From positions 4,393,001-4,457,000 of the forward strand of contig NC_081822.1 of NCBI RefSeq assembly GCF_030704535.1: a stretch of DNA of 64,000 nt, written 5' to 3'. This stretch comes from Vitis vinifera (Eukaryota > Streptophyta > Magnoliopsida > Vitales > Vitaceae). The position numbers and the translations under genes were made by a program. Within the stretch, counting starts at the first letter, position 1. Every line of letters starts with the position of its first letter. This document shows, in pieces, positions 1-11,920 of this stretch. Below the pieces are notes generated by a model, which was given only the letters and a program-made list of their open reading frames with translations, ran no database searches and had not been told where the DNA came from.

Positions 1-366
1 ATTGAGATGACTCACTAAATTAGATTGACATTTCATATTTCAAGCTTATGCTAAAGCAAGATCTCAAAAGCTTTCCCATGTCATAAAATTATGTTATTCA
101 CATCTGCTACTTAGCTGCAATAATGAAATTCTAAACCACATTTTACACAGATAGAACATCTAACAATTGAAACAAAAACTCAGAACAGGAATTTAAGAAA
201 ATAAAAAAAAAAAAAATTAATGCTGTGTCAATAAAAAAAAGGAAAAAAAAAAGCAACTCAAACAAGAAAACCTCAGTTTTCCATAGTGTGACTCTAGAAG
301 ATCCTTAGAAATTAGATAAAATAATCTTTTCCTACTATCTAGTTTTCATAAATATTTTGTTTCTTA

Positions 367-425
<59 letters not shown>

Positions 426-1391
426 CTTTCTCTTTATGATTGCAAATCATGAAGCTCAAAATTTATCCTCTTGTTGCTTTATTTTAATGTATAAATAAAC
501 CTGTAAGATTGTATAATCGTGTCCCTCTAACTATCAAGGTTAATGGGGACGGTGATCAATGCGATGCCAAGAAACTAGTGATCTAAACGATACAAAGATT
601 AGCATCAGATTCAGAATACACTAAAAAGAAAATAGCATCAGGCCATGGAACAAAACTTTTCATACTTCCATAATTCCAAAAAATAAAACCAAATAAACAA
701 AAAATCCCACTCCTAGAGGGTTGAAGTTTAACTGGAAGTTGATGTTTGAAACCACTAAAGAGTAGCTGGAAGGTGAAGATGAAACCATGGTTTGGATTTA
801 ATATAGAATGAATGTTGGAAATTTATGTCACTAGCATACACACCAGGTTATCACTTTTGGTCACCAGATAGGGACTACATGAGTGATGAAACTATGAGCC
901 AGACATTGTGTATAGACTCTTAAGCTACTAGGTTTCACTGTGATATTGTGTTTGAACTTCGAGAAAGCAGTCAATCAAAGCAAGAAAGCATTTACACTCA
1001 ACAAACAGAAGCTGAAAATTACTTGGTCTCAGAGGTCACTACAATATGGAAAACACAAATCTTTGGGTAGATTCATTCTAGTACCAAACCATCAAGAAGT
1101 TCAGATATGGTGCATTAGAGGAACTATGTGACCAGTAAGTACCTCCACATTCACAAATATGAAAGCATGAAATTCATTTTTCAGGTGTATCTTGAATAGT
1201 TGGATGGAAAAAATTGATCAAACCATCTGATACTTAATATGGTTCTCTGTCAAATAAGATACTTCACAACTAAAGAAAAACCGAACCCAGGATGTAAGGC
1301 ATTTTGCATGACTAAGATTAGTATCTTTGCACCCACACACAAATGGAGGGGCAGGGCAGTATATCATAGATATTCAATTATACAACCCAAC
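1..1391. other. ZYP1 intron or 3' side, no exon seen
   Basis: AT-rich sequence downstream of the last visible ZYP1 exon. After the donor at 1390-1391 I found no stretch on the minus strand resembling the basic ZYP1 C-terminal tail. The remaining exons are therefore probably beyond the left edge and most of this is intron. It contains A-runs at about 205-250 and a compound microsatellite. Confidence 0.55.
368..422. repeat. Compound (TA)n(GA)n microsatellite
   Basis: About 14 TA units run directly into about 14 GA units, seen directly. It probably lies in the ZYP1 intron. Such compound loci are usually length-polymorphic. Confidence 0.97.
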
Positions 1392-4300
1392 CTTTTTTGA
1401 ATTCACTTCTGGATCCTCTTGTGTTTTGTCACTCATTACTTTCCACTGCAATTGCAATAAAGCTCTCTGTCTGTCTTCCTGTAATATACAAAGATCAAGG
1501 TTAAGTTACATAAAATGACATTCTTATTGCACTTAAGGGAACTACATACTCTGGACTTCTGACGATCTAATTCCTCTTGGAGCTTCTTGCACTCATCCTC
1601 ATGCTGGTGTCTCAAGACTTTAATCTGAACTTCATGCTCATTTCTGAGTAAAATTGTTTTCTAGACATTTTGTAAACCATTAGCAATGGGAGCAACCCCG
1701 AAGGTACCAATGGTTGACAGTTCAAACCCAAACTTAAAATGGCTATATATACCTCTCTCAAGTCATCTTCAGCTTGAAGCTGGACACGTTTAAGCTCTTC
1801 ACTGTGGTCAGCTTTAAGACTCAGCTCCTTTCTATCATGCTCTTGCTGAATACGAGTGATCTGCAAAATGGACAGCATGAGGTTAATCCAGTAAAGAAGA
1901 TTTCTGAACTTAAACTCAGGTTTAATTAAATTTTCACAAGATATCAGTAAATAAGAAGAGGGCTTGAAGATCAGACTAAAATTATGCAATACAACATGCT
2001 GATAATACTAAACATTTATGAGTTCCAAACTTTCTAAGTTTGAAACTAATATGATCAATTACTAACTTGCATATCAGTTTGCTTCATAAATTGGTTAAAG
2101 GTTCATAAACTATACAGAATTATGGATGTACTCTTTAGAATGGTGATAGAGTCATTATGTGAAGGAACTTCTTCTTCTTTTTTATTTTTTTGAAAGGGAA
2201 ATGAGAATTAGGATTAAGTTATATGCAGGAAATTCTACCCCATATATATAATATTAATACATGAGATGATTGAATATGAAAAATAATTATTCCCTGAAAA
2301 CAAGAAATCAATTCATAAATTATGCTATGATCAAACTCCCCTTAAGTTAGAAATCAAGGTTATTAATGTACCATATGAAGAAAAGTGAATAAACATTCAA
2401 TTTCAATCTGGCATGATTCTAATAACTACCAAATTGGTGTGTTCCTCTTGAATGTGCATCAAATACAGCCTTGATTCTTCTTTGCATTCTGCAAGTTTCT
2501 GGTCACATTTTCTTTCCATTTCCCTGACAACTTCATCCATCTGAAGGTTCAAAATAGGTAAGAAACATGATTCATGCACATGTTGCAACAGACAATGGTT
2601 ATGAGTGAACCTTTTCTTTCTCAAGATTGATAATCTCTAATTTCTCCACCTCATACTTCTTCCGGATGTCATTAATTGCCTATCAAACTCCATTAAAGGT
2701 CAATTTAAAGGAACTTGCCAAACCATTTAGGAAGTTCAAGTAAGACGAACAGTAAGAGATAACACCTGATCATTCCTCTGAGATATTTCCTTCAAATGCC
2801 TTGATAACTCTAATTGTTTAGTTTCAAGCATCAGATCGTATTGCTTCTTGGTTTCTGTAATTTTACTCTCAGCAGCATCTAGCAATGCCTGATTCTGCAA
2901 TAACATACTGGATTTTTCTTAGACATGCTATAGGAAATGATAAATCCATCCAAATAATCCAACCAACTGTTTAGTAAACCTCTATATTTTGAACTTCCAG
3001 CTGCTTCACTCTGTCCTTATACTGCAGAATAAGCTGTTCCTTCTCCTGCAAGATGTTTTGGAGCTGGCTGACTTGATTCTCCAATGAATCTACATGTTGC
3101 TTATCCTTCTCACCCTCCTTTTGCAGAATTTCTATTTTATCTGCCCTTTTTAGTATCTCTGCTTGTAATTTCTCAGTATTATCTTTGTTCTCAGTTTCTA
3201 GTGTTGACAATTTCAGTAATAAATCTTTCTGTAAGGTTCAAAAAATCAGGTTAGGTATAGCAAAAGAAGCATGCAAAGTATGTCATGGATGAATAACCAA
3301 ACTTGCAAACCATTTTATTCTCAGATGATTTCAAACTTTCTGATTGAGTGTTAATAATCTCCTCTAACTTGGTAACTAACATCTCCTTGTCGATCTTCCT
3401 TGAGACAAGATTTTCTACTTCTGACTCCAACGTCTGAATTTTCTCCCCTGCTAAGCGGCATTCCTCTGCAAGCTGTGCTGTTACAAAATTGTGGGCTTCC
3501 TGAAGTTCAACAACCTTATTGTTTAACACCTGATTTTTCAGCTGTAATGCATCTTTTTCAGATGCAATGCACAAGAATGTACGATGGAGTTGAGCGTATT
3601 GTTGTTGAGAATGCTTAGCAGCAAGGTCTCTCTCCTGCTGAGCCAGCTTGACATAAGAGCAGTTCATGTGGTTTAGCTGATCAAACTTGTCTGAAAAATT
3701 CAAACTTTGTTTATCCAAGTCAATCAACTTTACAGACCACTTTTGAACCAAATCTTCAATTATTTTTCTCTCGTGGAGTGATAGGGCTAATCGTTTAGCA
3801 AAATCATCATTGCTCAATTGAAGATGACTCTTTTCTTTCTCCAAGTTCTCTTGAGAAGCTATCAAATGTTTAAACTCATCTTCTTTCAATCTTAACTCAA
3901 TATGCACTTCTTCCAATTTAGAGTTCAAGCTCTCTGTGGCCAACCTACTAGCAGCTACAGTTGCTTCAAACTGCTTGATCATAGCATCTGCAAGCAAAAT
4001 CATAAAATCAAATCCTCACTTAAAGAAGGAAAACTGAAAATATAAACATAAAGTTGTATTTCTGAAACACTGATTACAATCTACATTGCATTCTGATAGG
4101 GTTTTTCTACAACCAACATAATTCTAAATTATTCAGTTGTAATCTTCTCTTCCACTCTGCTGACCTCCTGTGAATTAAACGGCAAGTGGATCCTAAAGTC
4201 TATGGTAAGAAAGAATTCACCTTTTTCCTCTAGGAGATTGGCAGTTTTGCATTGCTCATCTCTGTGAAACTGCTCCCTTTCCTCTTGCTGAATTTTAAGT

Positions 4301-5667
4301 TCCTTCAGCTCTTTCTCATCTACAGTCCAGATCCAAACACAATAACAGAAATACAAGTGTGAAAAGTGAATAACTCTCCAGGTATTGGCTAAAACTAATT
4401 TATCATCTTTATCTTGATAGCAGTACAATGGCGGTCCTTGTTCTAGAAACTGAACAGGTTTTCATGGAATAGGTGGATCAGTATTGCTTACAATTTTTTA
4501 TGCTTTCCTCCGCAGACTCCAATTTCAAAGACAGACCATTCATCTGATCATTTAAACCATCAAAAGCCACTGAACTTGCAGATAGTTTGTCTTCGAAAAG
4601 TTCCTTATCTTTTTCAGCTGTTGATGCAAGTTAAAGATTTGTATGTAGTGTTCAATTACCAAATATGAAAGACATAGACTAAGCAGTAAAAAGAAAACCT
4701 ACCATCCTGAACCTGGCAAGCCAAGTGCTGCAAAGTTTCAGTGAGCTGCTCGCATAAGGTCTTTGTTGAAAAGAATTTTGATTCCAACCCTGTCCAGAGC
4801 TTTTCATCCTCTTTCTGCTTCACTTTGAGCTTTGCATTCTCATTAAGAGCGTACTGCAACTTTTCCTCCAATATCTGGATATCCTCCATTGATTTCTTCA
4901 GCTTAGAATTCTGCATTTGTGAAACTTCGTGATCAGAGATTACTACACAAACTAATCTGATCAAGAAATTTCCAGAGCATAAAACTATACTTCTACAGAT
5001 GTAAATATAAGATATAGAGACAGTGATTAGAATTTCTTGGCAATTCAGTATTAGTGACTCATCAAACAGCATGTCTTTGTTTAGTGATGAGAAAGGGATA
5101 ATTCTATGAGGTACGTCTCACAAAAATCATCAAATTATAGGTCGAAATGGGAGAACAAGACCCAGAGAACACACTTGTACACACAGGACATACATTGATT
5201 TTTTTTTTTTTTTTTTTATTTCCTTTTAAAAATGAGAAAAAGAAGAATAAAAAAATGCTACAGTTATAAATTAAATATGGCCGAGAAAATTATTGATGAG
5301 TGTGAATGTATAACACTGTGTGTGTGTGAGAGAGAGATTATAAGTTCAATATACCGCCATTTCAAGGTCAGTTTTCACAGACGCTTGCTCTTTAACCAAT
5401 TTCTCTGAAAATGGATGGATCACCAACTTGATCAACAATGGTTCAAAATTTTCCATGGAAAAAACAAAAAGAAAATAAAAGGAACAGCGAGAAAACCAAA
5501 ATTTTCAAACCTGCAGTGAGCTTCAAATTCGCAAAACTTCCTAATGTGATCGAATCTGAAGATGGACGACCAGGAACGGAAAAGGTTTTTGCGGTTCCAG
5601 GGATGGATCCTGATAAAGATTTGAATTGATCCAAGCTCTTGAGGCCCGAAAACCCTAGCTTATGCAT
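1392..5667 (-). CDS. ZYP1: Synaptonemal complex transverse filament protein ZYP1 (C-terminal end outside window)
   Basis: Long coiled-coil protein that bridges homologous chromosome axes in the central region of the synaptonemal complex at meiotic prophase. Thirteen exons join in frame, in transcript order: 5667-5511, 5404-5355, 4910-4703, 4617-4492, 4319-4221, 3987-3311, 3228-2980, 2894-2766, 2679-2611, 2540-2430, 1860-1753, 1660-1550 and 1478-1392. They encode 727 residues. The start is [20 protein letters not shown], nearly the N-terminus of Arabidopsis ZYP1 as I remember it. Later matches include [25 protein letters not shown]-type sequence before [10 protein letters not shown], and [15 protein letters not shown]. 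Heptad-rich, Lys/Glu/Gln/Leu-rich sequence fills nearly the whole protein. Arabidopsis ZYP1 has about 870 residues, so about 140 C-terminal residues (basic, DNA-binding-like tail) are missing. No exon for them is visible in 1-1391. Family assignment is firm; the exon 12 acceptor (1661-1662) was chosen for frame. Confidence 0.92.
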
Positions 5668-6417
5668 CGCGGAATTGAAGATCAATACCAATGAGAAAAC
5701 CCTAAATTCTTGAACCGATTCTCTCGAGGTAACCAAAGAAATGAGAGCAACTCTCTTGCGTTCTAGAACTTGGCCGCTTAGACAGCAAGTCAAATGAAAC
5801 CAGGCGGGAAAATGGGGTATTTATATCGTTCTTGAATAAGGCGGTTAGATTTGTGGCACTTATCAGGTGTGGATGGCACCACTAAACTGCTTTGTGAATT
5901 TCATGACATCCAATGGGGAGCTTTGACTAAGTGCGTGTACTATTTCATGACATCTTACTAGGATTATCATGTACTATTTCATATGGTCACAATTTTTAAG
6001 TTTTATTTTATTTTAAGATTTAAGATGTATATATATGTTTTGTATTTTCAGTACTCTTTAATATCCTTCTTTATTTTCTGATATCGCAGACAGCACATGT
6101 GATTAAGTCAAAAAAATCGAGTGATGGGGGGACCAATATAAAAAATCGAAAAGAAATATTGGAAAAATGGAGGTGCAAACGGGCCTAGGGTCTCGGATGT
6201 GCGACGATGCGATCAAACCTACGCTATTTGCTTCCTTTGATGTCCGAATTGCTGATTTTTTGCCGATTCTGTCGCGGTACCCGAGACCTCAGTGCTTTGC
6301 TCGAATGAACTAACTAAAGCCTGATGTCTTCGACCTCCAAAACCCTAATAATCCAATATCCGAAGACCTCGATTGTCTCGCTCTTCACTTTCTTTGATTC
6401 AACCATTGCATTTCATA
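5668..6417. promoter_or_regulatory. Shared head-to-head promoter interval between ZYP1 and the BTL3-like carrier
   Basis: The two start codons face away from each other across 750 bases, so both 5' UTRs and both promoters must fit here unless one has a distant upstream exon. A telo-box (AAAACCCTAA at about 6339-6348) lies in the likely leader of the carrier gene. Another AACCCTAG-type motif sits just inside the ZYP1 start (about 5651-5658). No other open frame is convincing. Whether the interval acts bidirectionally is inference from spacing only. Confidence 0.6.
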
Positions 6418-9400
6418 ATGCCGGGTCTGGAGGTCTGGTTCCGGGATTGGATTTCACATGAACAATCTCAGATTCTTGTTTCCGATCCGGATTCGGTTTT
6501 ATTTGCTAATGGAGGATTATTTCTGGAACCGACCATTCCTTCTTCATTTGTGCATTTGATTTCTTTGAGGAGTTCTTCTACCGGTGTTTCGAGTTCATTT
6601 GATTGTTCTTCTGTTCATCGTCGGAAACAGGTGGTTTTAGGGGGTTGCCGGCGAGAAAGAAGGGTTCCAGAGGCGTTTGGAGGTGGGTTTTTGTCGGTGA
6701 GCTTGAGAAGTGATGGATTTGCACAAGAGTCAACGGGATGTTTGGTCCGAAACGGAGATAAGGGCTCCGAGGAGGCGGCCAGATTCCAGGGAGGTAACGT
6801 GGTCGTTGAGGAAGGTGAGAAACAGGATGAAGTTAGGGTAGGGGGTACGAGTGCGATGAACACCACGAAGCATCTATGGGCGGGTGCCCTTGCCGCCATG
6901 GTTTCAAGGTCTGTTTTCTTCTTTTTCCTTTGATATTTCAGATTACGGCGTTAACTTCTCATGCCTTGTTGCAAATTTTACCTTCTTTTCCATTTTTGCT
7001 AGAATAACACAATGAAATAGTACAGAAGTTGCTAAAGTTTGTTCTGATTTCTGCTTGTATGGGTCCTTAAATTTACGGAGTTTAAATTCATGGGTTCTCA
7101 TTTTTCTGATACTTCTTCAAAATTATTCTCCTTAGAACTTATAACTTATTGGATAGCAAGTATTGAGGAACAAAAGTGCAGAACAAGGTAATTTGATTTA
7201 ACCCTATTTGGCTACAGACCATGAAACTCTGATTACATGATTTTGATCAATCGATCAAGACATCAGTTTTTAAAATGCTTTTTTTTTTTTTTTGCCTGAT
7301 TAATAAGTTTGAAAATTTTACTTATGTGGTTATTCTTTCATCTTAGCTTGCATTTGGTATGTGGGAATAGGAATGAATTAATCTATTGGCTCAACTTAGG
7401 ATGTACATGGCAGAAGGCACTTTGTCTACATTTGAGTTTGTAGATTGGTTGGGGTCTAATCAAGGGAGGGAGCAGTTTTTTTAATTTCCCTTTGTTTTGG
7501 CGAGACCTTTTGATGTACCTGGTATACAACCTATATAACTTGGTGTGTAGGCCTTTTCATCAATATAATTTTCCTCTTTACTTTTTTGAAAAAAAATGTG
7601 GGAACAGGAATAAAAAGAGGATGGGAATGGACGTAAATCGCACTACCATGTAAAAGAGAGGAATTAAAATCTTAGTAAAGTTGGGATTTGGTTTTCATAA
7701 CAATGAATTTTTTTATTCCTTTTTCATTCTAAAAAACAATCCAAACCCATAAATGAATGGGAATGGAATTGATTTCCCATTCCCTATTTTAGCGTTCCAA
7801 ACATGGCCATAGTGTATAAAATGGTGGCTTTGGCCTATTAAAATTTTCTTCAATAGTCCAAATATCTGTAAAGTAATAGCCAGACGACGAGCAGCTATGT
7901 AATAGGTGTAAAACTGAGCATAGAGAATTCAGTCTCATAATTTTACGTTTATTAAAATGCTATCAATCAAATTATTAAACGTTAAAGTTTGCATCAGGGC
8001 AAGTAGTCAATCTTGAACAGGGCATTCATGCAGATAGTAACTAGCATGGACCATGTGGTTCAAGTGATAGCTGATCTGTTGCTTTTAGACATAGGATATA
8101 GCTTTTAAATGCCATTCAATAATCACAGGTTCTTAGTACATATGGTGTTCAGAGTCATTTCAGATGACATCTTTATCTTCTAAGTCTTATTGTTCTAGTT
8201 ATATTTCCTTTGAAATGTGGGAGCTAGAATTAAAAAATAAAACATAAAACCAAACTGTCCTTTAAGATGAAATTTACCAAAAGTGTGAGCCTAGGGCATT
8301 AGGCCTTGCAGGAAAAATTGAATTTTATCAAGTGGAGCCATACATGTGTTTTGTCTATCTTCCTTCTCCATAAGCTTGCATATCTCCTCATTCAGGTCAC
8401 TATTTATCTCCTATAAATTTTTGGTTGCATCTCTTTTAACCCTTGTGGTTAGCCTGTTCGGAACTCCTTTTTTCTCCATTTTTACATCCATTGTCCTTTT
8501 CCTATTGATCTATATTGGTTGGTTGCATTGATTTATATGGTTGGTTACAATACCTTGGAGGATACTGTCTCAAACATTCTGAATTTTCATAATCTTTAAG
8601 AAGTTCCTATGACATTTATGTTTCAATTCTTAAAATAAATATCTAGCGTTAATTTTTTATTTATGCATTTTTGTGGAGGCCACAACTTTGCATCAAGTTC
8701 CTGCTGTTGCGATCACTCGGAATATTTTATTTTATTTCCTTTCAGTTCTTCATGACACTCTTCTGGTGATCACCTAAAAAAATTAGTGTGCCTAAAATCT
8801 ATGCAATTTTAAAACTCAACCTTACCTGTTTCTGAGGTGGTGTTGTTGCAATGATCAAGACATTTCTAAGCATTCCTATGGTTAAATGTCTTGTCCCTTG
8901 TTTTAGTTTGATGTTCAATTCTGAGGACAAGTGAGGTATTAAAAAATAAATGAACAAAAAAACTAACCAAAACAAAACAAATTCAGAGCACAGTACTGGT
9001 GTTGGCAGACTAGATTTTTCATGGTGGTTTTGTTGTCAATATTCATCATAACATACTAGTGGCAGCACCGAACATCTCACAAAAAATGTCTTTGGATGCT
9101 TCTGTTTTGTGGTCTTCTGCCACTCAACTTTATTGCTTTATTTGTTACAATTTTGGAACCACTTCTACCATGTCTAATTTGCTGATTAGGTGTATAGATT
9201 GGCAACTTGAATAGTTACAGTACTCTCTACATTGGTTCCAACTATGGTCATTTTCCTATTAGCCTCTATACGTATAATGCATGTCATCTATAAAATTTTC
9301 TGTTCTTTAACCTTTAGGACACACCCAAAAAGGCAGTGCTTTATATTGCAGGCGATTTCCAATCTGCATGAGATCAATGTGTTTGAGCTAGGATTTTTAT

Positions 9401-11920
9401 AGGCCCAATTATAAAGGGTTCAACCTGATGATAAGCAGATTTACTTTGGTTAGGCCAACGAATGCCAGCTCAAGTTCAACCTGATTAGTGCTGATTAATT
9501 GCCATATTTTGTGTTACTGGCATAAAATTTTCTTTTATTGGAATAGACTATTATTTCATTTATCGGACTTAGGAGAATTTTTTTAAATGCAAATTATATA
9601 TACCTTTGCTAATAAATTTGTGTGGAAAATGGAACTGATGTTGCATAAACAGTAATAAATTGTTATGAATTTTTTCATATACCCCTTAATTTAGATAATT
9701 TAAATGAGGGTGTTAGGTTTCATTGACACTCTGCTTTTGAGATTAGAAAATCATATTGTTATTTGGCTATTAAGGAACATCAAAGTGGTATTTGGATGTT
9801 GAACTTGTTCATTAATGCTAGCATGCCATTTCTCTGATTCTTCTATGTCAAAAAATGTTCTCCTATCAGAACTTTTGTTGCCCCGCTGGAGAGACTAAAG
9901 CTGGAATATATAGTTCGTGGTGAACAGAAGCATTTATTTGAGCTCATCAAGACAATTGCTAGCTCTCAAGGCTTGAGAGGCTTTTGGAAGGGGAATTTTG
10001 TGAACATTCTTCGAACTGCTCCATTTAAGGCAGTTAATTTTTATGCTTATGACACATACAGAAAGCAACTGCTCAAATTTTCTGGAAATGAGGAAACCAC
10101 AAATTTTGAGAGGTTTATTGCTGGTGCTGCAGCTGGAATTACTGCTACCATACTCTGCTTACCATTGGATACCGTATGTGACAGCTTGAGAATTTACATA
10201 TACTTTTTAATTGATCTCGTTAATATTTTAAACTGTTTCATCTAGCATTACTCTTCATTGTGGAAGTACTGATTAGTGTTATCATGTGTGTATGATAGAT
10301 CAACTGGATGGTATGGTCAACCTTTTACATTTTTTATTTAAACTTTTATTGGCAGATGAGAGATAGATTGAAATGTTGCCAATAAAAAATGGCTCAACCA
10401 CGTATACAGGTTGAGCTTTACATTTTACTGCACAGGAAAGATTGGTCCAGGATTAGGCATCTTATTGGACATAAGGGATCTTGAAAAGTGTAGGATATGT
10501 CAAGTACCTAGAAAATGAAGAGCCTTAAAACTATAGGATTGGTTGAATCATAGGCTTCCACCTGATTAGTTATGCTTTGTAAATACTGAAGGTGCAATTA
10601 GTGAATCAAGTAGATGATGTTTAGTTGTTGTCTGGCAATTCAAAAATATGTTCTCAAAGCGATACATTGCTGTAAGACTAAAAGTAATTCCCATTTTTAA
10701 ACGATACTCTTGTTGACTCTGTTTTGAATTGTTTTTACTTTGTAATTGAATTTGAAATCTGAAATACACTTTAAATGTTACATATGTTAGATCCGGACCA
10801 AGATGGTGGCACCTGGTGGTGAAGCCTTGGGTGGTGTTATTGGCACTTTCCGCCATATGATCCAAACTGAAGGATTCTTCTCCCTTTACAAGGGTTTGGT
10901 GCCTTCCATTATAAGTATGGCACCTTCAGGTGCAGTTTTCTATGGTGTGTATGATATATTGAAATCAGCTTACTTGCATTCACCAGAAGGCAGGAAAAGA
11001 ATTCAGAACATGAGCCAACAGGGCCAAGAACTGAATGTGTTAGACCAGCTAGAGTTGGGACCAATCAGAACATTGCTGTATGGGGCTGTTGCTGGTGCTT
11101 GTGCAGAAGCTGCCACCTACCCTTTTGAAGTTGTGAGGAGACAGCTTCAACTGCAAGTCCAGGCAACTAAGTTGAGTGCATTGGCAACTTGTGTCAAGAT
11201 AGTCGAACATGGAGGTGTTCCAGCTCTCTATGCAGGACTTATTCCCAGCTTACTACAGGTATGGAAATGAAAAGCTCTGGATTTATCTTCATTTATTATT
11301 TTGCAATTCCATAGAAGTTTGTAGATATCAAATTTATGTTGGCAGCCCAAATATGGTGTTTGGGCACCTGATACCACTTAAGCATTATTCTCAATGTTTC
11401 TGCATATATGATTTCTCAAGACTCCAGACAAAAATGCCATTACAGTGGATTTTAAATGTTATGGTTCATCCACATATTTGTTTTCAAGCCCTGCAACTAT
11501 TTGATGTTTTAACCCAACTGTCTGGACTCAAATGCTAACCACTGGAATCTGAGTTCCAATATATCAGCTAGGGAATTATGGACTCTGACTATGACGTGTT
11601 TCCTTTGAAGCATTTCTATGCCAATTTTACTCTCTGCACTATATTAATTTTATTCTTGTACTGCAGTTAACTAATTATTTGTGTTTCCTTTGAAGCTTTT
11701 CCGTGCTAATTTAATATTCTCTGCACTATGTATTAAATCTATTATAATTGTACAGTAATGATGTTGTGGAGATTTGAGTATTGATGCCTTGGAAATCTTG
11801 GTTTCCATGTTCTAGTGTTTTTCCCTTTTTGTTAATATCTTGCTTCTTCAGGTACTACCTTCAGCTTCGATAAGTTATTTTGTTTACGAGTTCATGAAGA
11901 TTGTTCTCAAAGTGGAATGA
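6418..11920 (+). CDS. BTL3: Mitochondrial-carrier-family adenine nucleotide transporter, BTL3-like
   Basis: Six-helix solute carrier of the mitochondrial carrier family, probably exchanging adenine nucleotides across an organellar inner membrane. Exons 6418-6908, 9870-10173, 10791-11258 and 11852-11920 join in frame to 443 residues. All three signature repeats are present: PLERLK (about 168-173), PLDTIR (about 262-267) and PFEVVRR (about 376-382). GFWKGN and SLYKGL follow helices in the usual places, and the C-terminus ends KIVLKVE. The N-terminal ~160 residues before the carrier domain are a long hydrophilic extension, as in plant BTL proteins. ATG at 6418 (MPGLEVWF) was chosen; the frame upstream has only a TTG. 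Intron 1 is unusually long (2.96 kb) and carries a LINE tail nested in an inverted-repeat element. A plastid-envelope carrier of the same family is the main alternative. Confidence 0.85.
7347..7810. mobile_element. Probable MITE-like inverted-repeat element in BTL3-like intron 1, interrupted by a LINE tail
   Basis: The left end (around 7350, GCATTTGG) and right end (around 7795-7807, CCAAACATGGCC) form an imperfect inverted repeat. The sequence just inside both ends is rich in GGGAATAGGAAT-type or complementary CATTCCC motifs. Without the 7375-7611 insertion the element would be about 230 bases. The ends are too diverged to fix exact borders or a target duplication. Confidence 0.45.
7375..7595 (+). 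mobile_element. 5'-truncated LINE (L1-type) 3' tail
   Basis: The insert ends in a short A-run. Before it comes a plant L1-like 3' end with pyrimidine-rich and GTATAC sequence, then a TTTCATCAATATAA-type motif. It is flanked by a 16-base direct repeat, ATGTGGGAATAGGAAT at 7359-7374 and ATGTGGGAACAGGAAT at 7596-7611, differing at one position. Truncated 5' end, A-rich 3' end and a long target duplication are the marks of target-primed reverse transcription. It is non-coding and sits inside intron 1 of the carrier gene. Confidence 0.7.
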
